Source of the DNA: Spirochaetaceae bacterium | GTDB lineage: Bacteria > Spirochaetota > Spirochaetia > SZUA-6 > Fen-1364 | Assembly (NCBI GenBank): GCA_003141795.1 | Contig: PLNO01000314.1 | Span: forward strand, 8,723-14,304 | Length of the DNA stretch: 5,582 nt | Direction of reading: 5' to 3' | Shown here: in pieces, positions 1-5,582 of the stretch | How positions within the stretch are numbered: position 1 is the stretch's first letter | Layout of the letters: each line of letters opens with the position of its first letter | Made by a program: the position numbers and the translations under genes | The notes under the pieces: generated by a model | What the model saw: only the letters and a program-made list of their open reading frames with translations | Told to the model about the DNA's origin: nothing | Database searches by the model: none

Positions 1-271
1 AGCGTGAGAAATGCGCAGACGCCGGCGATCGTCGTGGCTGCGGTTCGTCGAAATGCCGTGGATGGCTCTGTGCGTGCGGTGATGGCAGGGAGAATCATCG
101 GACGATGCTATGAAAGAAAAGCGCGGTTGTTCAAGGACCGGTCCATGCCAGGAGACCACAGCGTGCCGTTCACGCTTTCCCGGCCTGAAGCCTCCTCGTT
201 TCGACGGCGAGGAAGCACCCTATCGCGACGGCCGATCCGAGGTCGGTTATCGGGTTGGCGAGCCACAGCCC
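1..271. other. No supported gene; upstream region of the efflux operon
   Basis: I see no convincing gene here. One + frame is open from the left edge to base 357, but its product is arginine/proline-rich low-complexity sequence and it runs through the promoter, so it is probably a GC-rich artefact. On the minus strand a frame starts at 98 and runs off the left edge; its first 33 codons read MILPAITARTEPSTAFRRTA and continue into a mildly hydrophobic stretch. It could be the beginning of a divergent membrane protein, but it has no Shine-Dalgarno site and cannot be judged from about 30 codons. Small imperfect dyads occur (for example CATCG-GA-CGATG at 96-107), without a T-tract that would make a terminator. 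Confidence 0.5.
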
Positions 272-308
272 GCCCGCCGCCGGAGCGGCCCGCCGCCGGA
301 GCGGCCCG
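272..308. repeat. GC-rich 16-bp tandem repeat, 2.3 copies, each a small hairpin
   Basis: Two identical 16-bp copies, CCCGCCGCCGGAGCGG at 273-288 and 289-304, are followed by the first four bases of a third. Each unit holds a 5-bp inverted repeat, GCCGC-CGGA-GCGGC, so two tandem stem-loops with CGGA loops could form. The array ends four bases before the -35 box of the efflux promoter, and composition switches abruptly from nearly pure GC to AT-rich. No T-run follows, so an intrinsic terminator is not supported. It may be a slippage product or an insulating element. Confidence 0.75.
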
Positions 309-312
309 TCGC

Positions 313-341
313 TTGACACCATTATATACCAAGTATATAGT
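313..341 (+). promoter_or_regulatory. Sigma-A/sigma-70 type promoter of the efflux-marR operon
   Basis: A perfect -35 box TTGACA (313-318) lies exactly 17 bp from a -10 box TATAGT (336-341), five of six matches to consensus. Transcription would begin near 348, giving a short leader of about 26 nt that contains the AAGGAG ribosome site at 359-364. With such good boxes the promoter should be strong unless repressed, which fits the operator-like repeats lying over the -10 box and start site. Confidence 0.8.
323..339. promoter_or_regulatory. Operator-like perfect inverted repeat over the -10 box
   Basis: The sequence TATATACCAAGTATATA has perfect 7-bp arms (TATATAC and GTATATA) around a 3-bp centre CAA. 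Its right arm overlaps the -10 box, so a bound dimer would block RNA polymerase. The 17-bp size suits a winged-helix dimer such as a MarR protein, and a MarR gene lies in the same operon. That the product of that gene binds here is inference. Confidence 0.6.
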
Positions 342-356
342 TAACCAGGTAAACTA
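338..356. promoter_or_regulatory. Second operator-like inverted repeat over the transcription start
   Basis: TAGTTAAC-CAG-GTAAACTA has 8-bp arms with one mismatch around a 3-bp centre. It covers the predicted transcription start. It shares the core ACCA(A/G)GTA with the first repeat (328-335 and 344-351), exactly 16 bp apart, so the two sites look like related binding sites set about one and a half helical turns apart, as for two dimers side by side on roughly opposite faces of the DNA. Confidence 0.5.
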
Positions 357-358
357 AT

Positions 359-364
359 AAGGAG
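359..364 (+). promoter_or_regulatory. Ribosome binding site of the MFS transporter gene
   Basis: AAGGAG lies 9 bases before the ATG at 374 and supports that start. It follows directly after the second operator-like repeat. Confidence 0.75.
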
Positions 365-373
365 TACGCATAC

Positions 374-1975
374 ATGGTCTTTCAAGCGACTAATCAAATC
401 ACCGGCAGGCGGCGCTGGCTCGCCCTGTCGGCCGTCCTGGTCACGATGTTCTTTTCCTCACTGGACCAGACCGTCGTGACGACTGCTCTCCCGACGATCA
501 TCGGAGAGCTCCACGGTCTTGCCGCATACGCGTGGGTCTTCACGGCCTACATGATGACTTCCGCCATCACCATTCCCCTGTATGGAAAACTATCCGACAT
601 CTACGGCCGCAAGCCGTTCTACCTGTTCGGGCTCGGCATGTTCATGGTCGGCTCCGTACTTGCCGGCCTGTCGCATTCAATGGAATGGCTGATCGCGGCA
701 CGGGCAATTCAGGGCATCGGAGGCGGCGGGATGATGAGCATGCCGCGCGCGACGATCGGCGACATCTTCAACCCGAAGGAGCGGGGAAACTGGATCGGGC
801 TTCTCAACGCCGTATTCGGTGTCTCCGCCATCATCGGGCCGTACTTCGGCGGCTGGCTCACCGATGCGTTGGGATGGCGATGGATCTTCTACATCAACCT
901 TCCCGTGGCGCTCCTTGCGTTCGTGGCGGTCGCCTTCGCCCTTCCCAACGTCAGGACCGCGACAAAGCATCACATCGACTGGTTCGGAAGCATAACGCTC
1001 ATGGCGGGGCTCATCCCGCTGCTGCTGGGCTTCACCTGGGCGGGAAGCAAGTATGCGTGGGGATCCGCCGTCACCCTCGGACTCTTCGGAGCCGGGGCGC
1101 TCATCATCGTCGCATTCGTGTTCGTCGAGCGGCGCGCAGCCGAGCCCATCCTCAATCCCGACCTCTTTCGCAACCGCATTTTCACGACCACCGTCCTCAT
1201 GAGCCTCTTCCTCTCCGTGGGCATGTACTCCGGGCTCATGTTCCTCCCCATATTCGTCCAGGGGGTCGTCGGGCTCTCGGCAACCAATTCAGGGGCGGTG
1301 CTTACGCCGATGATGCTGAGCTTCATCGTTGGCAGCACGATCGGCGGCATCCTCATCAGCAGGTTCGGCCGGTACAAGTTGCAGGCGATTCTGGGCGCGC
1401 TCATCATGGTGGTCGGGGTATTCCTCCTGGGCCGCATGGACGTGAGCACGACGTGGCTCACCGTGGTGCGCAACATGCTCGTCGTGGGGCTCGCGATGGG
1501 CACGGTCATGCCGTTGGCCAATGTCGTCATCCAGAACGCCTTCCCGTATTCGCAGATGGGCGTCGTGAACTCGACCCAGCAATTCGTCACCTCGCTTGGC
1601 GGGATCATCGCATCTCCCATCTTCGGAACGATACTCTCCAACACCTTCAGCTCCTCCCTGAAGAAGGAGATGCCGGCGCAGCTCGTGACGGCCTTGAACG
1701 CAATGCCGGACAGCATCAAGGGGGTCCTCTCCAATCCGCAAGCCCTGATCGAATCGAAGGCCCAGACCGCATTGCAGCGGATGTTCTCCCAATATGGGCA
1801 GATGGGCCAGAACCTGTATAATCAATTCATCAGCGCGGTGAAGAGCAGCCTGGCGCACGGCGTACAGCGTTTGTTCCTCTTCGGGCTCGTGTTCGCCGGG
1901 CTGACGCTGGTGGCGACGCTCTTCCTGAAGGAAATACCGCTCAAGAAGGACGAGTTCTACAAGGACGCCGGTTAG
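374..1975 (+). CDS. DHA2-type MFS multidrug efflux transporter (EmrB/QacA subfamily)
   Basis: This 533-residue integral membrane protein probably exports drugs or other lipophilic compounds in exchange for protons. Family motifs are clear: the DHA2 membrane motif LDQTVVTTALPTI (residues 30-42), MFS motif A GKLSDIYGRKPFY (71-83), a motif B region with Arg110 in AARAIQGIGGGG, and an antiporter motif C-like stretch GVSAIIGPYFGGW (149-161). The length and hydrophobic segments agree with 14 transmembrane helices. A polar stretch of about 70 residues (roughly 425-495), rich in Gln, Ser and Asn, separates the last two helices and probably forms an extracytoplasmic loop. The start is fixed by AAGGAG and by a promoter just upstream. 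It is the first gene of an operon with a MarR regulator 9 bp downstream, which suggests ligand-induced expression. The substrate cannot be predicted. Subfamily assignment is firm. Confidence 0.95.
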   Translation: MVFQATNQITGRRRWLALSAVLVTMFFSSLDQTVVTTALPTIIGELHGLAAYAWVFTAYMMTSAITIPLYGKLSDIYGRKPFYLFGLGMFMVGSVLAGLSHSMEWLIAARAIQGIGGGGMMSMPRATIGDIFNPKERGNWIGLLNAVFGVSAIIGPYFGGWLTDALGWRWIFYINLPVALLAFVAVAFALPNVRTATKHHIDWFGSITLMAGLIPLLLGFTWAGSKYAWGSAVTLGLFGAGALIIVAFVFVERRAAEPILNPDLFRNRIFTTTVLMSLFLSVGMYSGLMFLPIFVQGVVGLSATNSGAVLTPMMLSFIVGSTIGGILISRFGRYKLQAILGALIMVVGVFLLGRMDVSTTWLTVVRNMLVVGLAMGTVMPLANVVIQNAFPYSQMGVVNSTQQFVTSLGGIIASPIFGTILSNTFSSSLKKEMPAQLVTALNAMPDSIKGVLSNPQALIESKAQTALQRMFSQYGQMGQNLYNQFISAVKSSLAHGVQRLFLFGLVFAGLTLVATLFLKEIPLKKDEFYKDAG

Positions 1976-1979
1976 GAGG
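1974..1979 (+). promoter_or_regulatory. Ribosome binding site of the marR-family gene, overlapping the transporter stop
   Basis: A full AGGAGG overlaps the last two bases of the transporter's TAG stop and lies 5 bases before the ATG at 1985. This supports both the chosen start and tight translational linkage of regulator to pump. Confidence 0.85.
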
Positions 1980-1984
1980 AAGAC

Positions 1985-2425
1985 ATGGCGGAAGAGGGAG
2001 ACATCGAGGAGCTGGAACAGCTCGTCATGCAATTCGCGCGGCTCGTCACGGTGACCCTCCGTGAACGCGGGGTGGGCGGTTTGAGCCTGTCCCAGATCCA
2101 GGTCCTGAAGCGGCTCTGCCACAAAGACGAGCGGGCGAGCGACCTTGCGGTCTCCCTCGGCGTGACGCCCGCCGCCGTGACGAAGCTCATCGATCAGCTC
2201 GCAGAACGGGGGATGGTCCAGCGCTCTCCCTCACGCACGGACAGGCGGTCAGCCGCGGTGTCCATCACGAAGACGGGCAAAGTTGCGCTGGAGAAGAGCC
2301 GCCACGCGCGCAGCGCGATGGTGCGCCGCTTCCTCGAGCCTCTCGAGAAGGAGGAAGCTGTGGTCCTTGCCCGCGCTCTGCGCCGCATGGTGGATGTGCT
2401 GCCGGCGGCGTGGCTCGAGGGGTGA
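1985..2425 (+). CDS. MarR-family winged helix-turn-helix transcriptional regulator
   Basis: A 146-residue protein with the usual MarR size and plan. N- and C-terminal helices (about 5-28 and 103-140) would form the dimer interface, with the winged helix-turn-helix between. The DNA-binding core shows SLSQIQVLKRLC (34-45), the helix-turn-helix ASDLAVSLGVTPAAVTKLID (51-70) followed by QLAERGMVQRSPS, and the wing with the diagnostic DRR triplet (86-88) before AAVSITKTG. Members usually repress drug-efflux genes and release DNA when a small phenolic or lipophilic ligand binds. Here the gene follows the pump by 9 bp, so it probably represses its own operon through the paired inverted repeats at 323-356; that link is inferred. 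No cysteine lies in the HTH, and only Cys45 is present, so a thiol-oxidation sensor of the two-cysteine type is unlikely. Confidence 0.93.
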   Translation: MAEEGDIEELEQLVMQFARLVTVTLRERGVGGLSLSQIQVLKRLCHKDERASDLAVSLGVTPAAVTKLIDQLAERGMVQRSPSRTDRRSAAVSITKTGKVALEKSRHARSAMVRRFLEPLEKEEAVVLARALRRMVDVLPAAWLEG

Positions 2426-2432
2426 GAAGGCA

Positions 2433-2642
2433 ATGGCGCGATTCGAGATCGTAAGCGACAAAAATCGCGCAAGCCATGAGAGGATCCTCCAGCGACACAC
2501 GGTGTACGTCCCGTACGAGCTCGTATGGGCTCATGAGGCGGTCGCCTCTCCGCCGCCCGGCGCGAAGGGCTTTCATCAGATCCTGCATCTCGGACAACTG
2601 CCGGATCTGCTACGGGAGCTCGAGGAGAACGGGGCGCCATAG
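2433..2642 (+). CDS. Small hypothetical protein, third gene of the efflux operon
   Basis: A 69-residue frame begins 7 bp after the marR stop. GGTGAG (2421-2426), 6 bases before the ATG, could serve as ribosome site. The product, starting MARFEIVSDKNRASHERILQ, is soluble and mixed charged, with no membrane helix or signal peptide. It ends in a probable amphipathic helix (ILHLGQLPDLLRELEENG, about 50-67) after a proline-rich turn SPPPG (39-43). I do not recognise the family and assign no function. Its position suggests co-transcription with pump and regulator. In favour of a real gene are tight spacing and a balanced amino-acid composition; against it are its short length and the lack of any recognised homologue. 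Confidence 0.55.
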   Translation: MARFEIVSDKNRASHERILQRHTVYVPYELVWAHEAVASPPPGAKGFHQILHLGQLPDLLRELEENGAP

Positions 2643-2764
2643 AGAAGCGAATTTGCGGCGGGAGTGGTTAAAATTCTACACGTGTCATCGGGTTCGTTCG
2701 ACAGTCGCCCCGGTCGCTTCGCCCTACAATAGTGGAAGGCCGATCGGCGCCGAAGGGAGCCCCC
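2643..2764 (+). promoter_or_regulatory. Intergenic gap, possible weak promoter for the mutase operon
   Basis: This 122-bp gap separates the two gene groups. A -10-like TACAAT (2725-2730, five of six) sits 35 bases before the mutase ATG, but there is no good -35 at 16-18 bp; the nearest match, TCGACA at 2698-2703, is 21 bp away. An activator-dependent promoter or read-through from the efflux operon are both possible. Two overlapping 10-bp palindromes, GCCGATCGGC (2739-2748) and TCGGCGCCGA (2744-2753), lie just before the ribosome site, and ACACGTGT occurs at 2678-2685. I find no intrinsic terminator and no B12-box or cobalamin riboswitch; the gap is too short for one. Confidence 0.3.
2753..2759 (+). 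promoter_or_regulatory. Ribosome binding site deciding the mutase start
   Basis: AAGGGAG lies 5 bases before the ATG at 2765. The in-frame GTG at 2732 has no ribosome site and would lie almost on the -10-like box, so the ATG is preferred. Confidence 0.7.
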
Positions 2765-4624
2765 ATGGCGGAGAGTTGGACCGATTCAGACCGTTTCGGG
2801 ATCCTCAAACCGAGTGTCGACGCGCACGTGCTGGGCATCACCACCGTCGGTGAGATCCTCGCAGAGTGTGGACATACGGTCAGCTATGCCCCCGAAGTGG
2901 TGTGCCGCGCCTGCGACAATCCCGAAGGGTCCAAAGAGGCCTCGGCAATCGAGGCATGGCTTCGAAAAGAGAGGATCACGCGCCTAGGGTACTCGTATCG
3001 GCTCGAACCAGAGGACGGAGTCGCGCTCTTTGCCCGGCTCGTGCGGCAATGCGAACGGATGTCCCTTTTCGCTGACCAAGGTGGCCCGATCCGCGCGCTG
3101 TATTTCGCCGGACTCCCGTACGCGTGCCGCATGGCGCGGGAGCGCGTGCCGCGTCTCACCGGCGTGTTCGACGGTGAGGAGACACCCCGGGAGACGCTCC
3201 AGCGCCTCGGCCTCAGGCTCTCCGCAGTGCCGAAAGAATCGGCGCGCGCCCTCGGTTACGACGGCGACAGGCTCTCCTTCGGTGAGCAGATCGTGTCAAA
3301 GGGCCACTACCTTTCCCTTACCCCGCCGGACCGCAGCGGTTATCCCGAGTACGGGAGGGCCGATGACACGATCCTTGCGCGCCTCGGGCATGCAGCGCGC
3401 TCGGGTCTGCTCCCGCTGTACCGTGCGCACATGGGTCAGTACATGCCGGACCGTGAGGAAGCGGTCCGCCTTTTCCAGCAATGGACGCGGCAGCTCGCAA
3501 TCTTGGGTCATCTCGACATTCTCTCCATCGGCACGTCGCAACTCTCCCAGTCCCATTTCGGAGAGGACTGGGGGGAGTTCACCAATGGGGGCGGCGTGCC
3601 GCTGAACTCCCGTGAGGAGCTCGCCGCGGCATGGCGCGCGGCGCGCCCCATGCTCGTGCGCAACTACGCCGGCACGAAGAACCTCGTCGACATGGCGCGC
3701 ATCAACCACGAGTCGATCCACAACGCCTGGCAGGCGCAGTCGATCTGGTGGTTCTGCCGCACGGACAACCGTGGTCCGTACCCGCTCACTGAGAACCTGG
3801 GCCAGCAGCTTGCCGCGCTTCGTTACGTGGCTTCGGTGGGCAAGCCCTTCGAGCCGAACGTGCCGCATCATTTCGCTTTCCGTGGAGCGGATGATGCCAC
3901 TTATGTGGTCTCGGGGTACATTGCGGCGCGCATTGCAAAGGCAGCAGGTATCCGTACGCTCATCGCCCAGAACATGCTCAATACCCCGAAGTACACCTGG
4001 GGTGTCCAGGACCTCGCAAAGTCACGCGCGCTCCTCCACATGCTCCGAAGCCTTGAGGACAGGACATTCGCCGTGGTCCTTCAGACTCGCGCCGGGCTGG
4101 ATTACCTCTCGGCAGATCCGTCGCGGGCCAAGGCGCAACTTGCCGCCGTGACCGCGCTCATGGATGACATCGAGCCGAACGACGCGGCAAGCCCGCAGAT
4201 CATCCACGTGGTGAGCTGGACAGAGGCCACGCGTTTCGCTGACCCCGAAGTGATCACGGAGAGCGTCCAGATCTGCCGTCAGGCTCTCGCCGAATACCGC
4301 AGGCTCCGCGTGAAAGGCGGCGTGGACGACATGAGCAGGAATCCCGAAGTGGAAGCGCGTACCGAGGCGCTCGTTGCCGAATCACTGGCCGTGGTGCGGG
4401 CAATCGAATCGTCGATCGCAGACCCATGGTCCGCGCCGGGCCTGGAGAAGATCTTCACCGCCGGTTTTCTCCCCGTGCCCTATCTCTGGGAATGCCGTGA
4501 CGACTACCCCGGCGCCGTGAACTGGCGGACCCGGCTGGTGAAGGGCTCCGTTCGCCTCGTTGACGAGCGCGGCATTCCCCTCTCCACCGAAGCCCGCATC
4601 GCCCGGGCACGGGAGAACCTGTGA
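2765..4624 (+). CDS. Cobalamin-dependent mutase, single-chain GlmS/GlmE-like (glutamate mutase-related)
   Basis: This 619-residue cytoplasmic protein seems to join both halves of a glutamate-mutase-type radical enzyme. Residues about 10-150 resemble the B12-binding subunit: DAHVLG (19-24) fits the DxHxxG motif whose His21 would be the cobalt ligand, LGYSYRL (74-80) takes the place of the SxL segment, ALYFAGLP (111-118) that of the GG segment, and TGVFDGEETP (132-141) resembles the closing GTPPE-like loop. Residues about 180-619 resemble the GlmE barrel: EFTNGGGVPLN (271-281), DNRGPYPLTENL (334-345), the stretch HHFAFRGADDATYVVSGYIA (368-387), and a C-terminus GAVNWRTRLVKGSVRLVDE (583-601) parallel to the end of GlmE. 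Such enzymes use adenosylcobalamin to move a group between neighbouring carbons. These alignments are from memory. The arginines that bind glutamate in GlmE are not evident, so the substrate probably differs. No PLP-lysine context marks it as an aminomutase. It is followed 32 bp later by an opine dehydrogenase-like gene. Confidence 0.75.
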   Translation: MAESWTDSDRFGILKPSVDAHVLGITTVGEILAECGHTVSYAPEVVCRACDNPEGSKEASAIEAWLRKERITRLGYSYRLEPEDGVALFARLVRQCERMSLFADQGGPIRALYFAGLPYACRMARERVPRLTGVFDGEETPRETLQRLGLRLSAVPKESARALGYDGDRLSFGEQIVSKGHYLSLTPPDRSGYPEYGRADDTILARLGHAARSGLLPLYRAHMGQYMPDREEAVRLFQQWTRQLAILGHLDILSIGTSQLSQSHFGEDWGEFTNGGGVPLNSREELAAAWRAARPMLVRNYAGTKNLVDMARINHESIHNAWQAQSIWWFCRTDNRGPYPLTENLGQQLAALRYVASVGKPFEPNVPHHFAFRGADDATYVVSGYIAARIAKAAGIRTLIAQNMLNTPKYTWGVQDLAKSRALLHMLRSLEDRTFAVVLQTRAGLDYLSADPSRAKAQLAAVTALMDDIEPNDAASPQIIHVVSWTEATRFADPEVITESVQICRQALAEYRRLRVKGGVDDMSRNPEVEARTEALVAESLAVVRAIESSIADPWSAPGLEKIFTAGFLPVPYLWECRDDYPGAVNWRTRLVKGSVRLVDERGIPLSTEARIARARENL

Positions 4625-4644
4625 AGGCACAGGCCGGACACATG

Positions 4645-4649
4645 AGGAG
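4645..4649 (+). promoter_or_regulatory. Ribosome binding site deciding the opine dehydrogenase start
   Basis: AGGAG lies 7 bases before the ATG at 4657. Two other in-frame starts exist: GTG at 4621, which overlaps the mutase stop as GTGA and has GGGAG 5 bases upstream, and ATG at 4642, with no well-placed site. The ATG at 4657 has the better combination; the GTG remains a serious alternative and would add 12 residues. Confidence 0.6.
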
Positions 4650-4656
4650 CTCCCGC

Positions 4657-5582
4657 ATGGATGCGGTGCTTCACGCGCGCCTCCGTGAGACCCGGGCCAA
4701 GGGCACCGGTGCCCTGTACTGCGTGATGGGCGCGGGCAATGGGGGCCTTGCGATCGCGGGCTCCCTCGGGCTCATGGGCCACCCCGTGCATCTGTACAAC
4801 CGCACGGAGGAGAAGCTCAACGGTGTGCGCTGGCACGGCGGGGTCAACGTGGCAGGGGAGGTGAGCGGCTTCGGCCCTGTTGTCCTTGCCACCGACGACA
4901 TGCGCCAGGCCCTCGACGGGGCCGATGTCGTGATGGTCGTCACCCCGTCGACCGCGCACCGTGAGCTTGCATCGGCAATGGCGCCCTTCCTCGCGGAGGG
5001 GCAGATCATCGTGTTGAACCCCGGAAGGACGGGCGGTGCGCTGGAGCTTCGAAAGATCTTCATCGACGCCGGCATGAACACGCCGGTGATCATCGCCGAG
5101 ACGCAGACCTTCCTGTACGCCTCCCGTGCCACATCCCGATGGGAGGCGCACGTTTTCAGGATCAAGAACACCGTGCCTCTTGCCACGCTTCCCTCGTACT
5201 GGATCCCCGAGACGATCTCCGCTTTGAGCGGGCCCTTCCCCCAGTTCGTCGCCGGAAGCAATGTCCTTGCCACGAGCCTGGAGAACATCGGCGCCGTCTT
5301 CCATCCGGCCCTGACGATCCTGAACGCGGGCTGGATCGAGGCGACGCACGGGGACTTCGAGTATTACCTGCAGGGCATCACCCCGTCGCTGTCGAAGCTC
5401 CTGGAGCGCATCGACGCCGAACGCCTGGCGGTCGCTTCGGCGCTCGGGGTGCGAAGCGTTTCAGCGCGCGAGTGGCTGTACCTCAGCTATGACTCGCCCG
5501 GCAAGGATCTGTACGAGGCGATCAAGCATACGGAGAGCTACCGGGGGATCAAGGCGCCTGCGGGCATCGACCACCGCTACAT
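4657..5582 (+). CDS. NAD(P)-dependent opine/octopine dehydrogenase-family protein (3' end outside window)
   Basis: The reading frame is open to the window edge (308 codons and two bases); the family is usually about 360 residues, so the last tens of residues are missing. The N-terminal Rossmann domain shows YCVMGAGNGGLAIAG (21-35), a G-A-G-N-G-G dinucleotide loop, followed by beta-2 ending in LYNR (46-49), whose Arg could favour NADP. ADVVMVVTPSTAH (89-101) and IIVLNPGRTGG (117-127) are typical of the family, as is the second-domain segment ENIGAVFHP (209-217), where His216 sits like the catalytic histidine of opine dehydrogenases. Known members reversibly couple an amino acid to a 2-oxo acid by reductive condensation; other members of the fold act on related imines. 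It follows the B12 mutase by 32 bp in the same direction, so the two are probably co-transcribed and share a pathway. Substrates are unknown. Confidence 0.88.
   Translation, partial: MDAVLHARLRETRAKGTGALYCVMGAGNGGLAIAGSLGLMGHPVHLYNRTEEKLNGVRWHGGVNVAGEVSGFGPVVLATDDMRQALDGADVVMVVTPSTAHRELASAMAPFLAEGQIIVLNPGRTGGALELRKIFIDAGMNTPVIIAETQTFLYASRATSRWEAHVFRIKNTVPLATLPSYWIPETISALSGPFPQFVAGSNVLATSLENIGAVFHPALTILNAGWIEATHGDFEYYLQGITPSLSKLLERIDAERLAVASALGVRSVSAREWLYLSYDSPGKDLYEAIKHTESYRGIKAPAGIDHRY

Noticed and set aside
1..98. Minus-strand frame from ATG at 98 running off the left edge, possibly the start of a divergent membrane protein
   Set aside because: Only about 32 codons are visible, there is no Shine-Dalgarno site before the ATG, and a stop codon lies four codons upstream; too little to call.
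272..308. Intrinsic terminator or CRISPR-like array
   Set aside because: The hairpins have no following T-run, and the copies are directly adjacent with no variable spacers.
4..357. A 117-residue + strand frame in the upstream region
   Set aside because: Arginine/proline-rich, low-complexity product, no ribosome site, passes through the tandem repeat and the promoter, and ends just before the transporter's ribosome site.
532..1821. Long alternate-frame open stretches over the transporter, including minus-strand frames at 970-1734 and 1289-2122
   Set aside because: Their products are His/Arg/Pro-rich or otherwise unlike proteins, and they are shadows of a gene with unmistakable MFS motifs; high GC reduces stop codons.
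2643..2764. Cobalamin riboswitch upstream of the B12 enzyme
   Set aside because: The gap is only 122 bp, no B12-box-like sequence is visible, and these riboswitches usually control B12 synthesis or uptake rather than mutases.
2765..4624. PLP-dependent ornithine or lysine aminomutase
   Set aside because: No small partner subunit gene is adjacent, I see no recognisable PLP-lysine motif, and the B12 domain is at the N-terminus, unlike OraE, where it is at the C-terminus.
4504..5349. A 281-residue minus-strand frame opposite the opine dehydrogenase
   Set aside because: The + frame has clear Rossmann and opine dehydrogenase motifs; the antisense product is Arg/His/Gly-rich and lacks recognisable domains.

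Overview
The window looks like a chromosomal segment of a GC-rich bacterium. Strong Shine-Dalgarno sites (AAGGAG, AGGAGG, AGGAG), a near-consensus sigma-A promoter, and an efflux pump of the type common in Gram-positives make a high-GC Bacillota (Alicyclobacillaceae- or Sulfobacillus-like) my best guess. This rests on style only, as there is no rRNA or other marker. All supported genes are on the + strand.

Layout. Bases 1-312 hold no gene I can support; they end in a GC-rich 16-bp tandem repeat (272-308). Next is a compact promoter (313-341) overlain by two adjacent inverted repeats that look like operators. It drives a drug-efflux operon: a DHA2-type MFS transporter (374-1975), a MarR-family regulator (1985-2425), and probably a 69-residue unknown protein (2433-2642). 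The likely circuit is a MarR repressor that controls its own operon and the pump, released by a small ligand the pump exports.

After a 122-bp gap comes a second transcription unit. Its first gene (2765-4624, 619 aa) appears to join, in one chain, a cobalamin-binding domain (DxHxxG motif, GlmS-like) and a barrel resembling the glutamate mutase catalytic subunit (GlmE-like). Its second gene (4657 to the window end, incomplete) is an opine/octopine dehydrogenase-family NAD(P) enzyme. Both enzyme types act on amino-acid skeletons, so the pair suggests a B12-radical rearrangement coupled to a reductive or oxidative step on an amino acid or its imine. Substrate and product cannot be read from the sequence.

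The mutase/opine-dehydrogenase pair is the most interesting part of the window. The single-chain architecture and the apparent loss of glutamate-binding arginines argue against ordinary glutamate fermentation through methylaspartate. The tandem operator of the efflux operon is the best regulatory observation.
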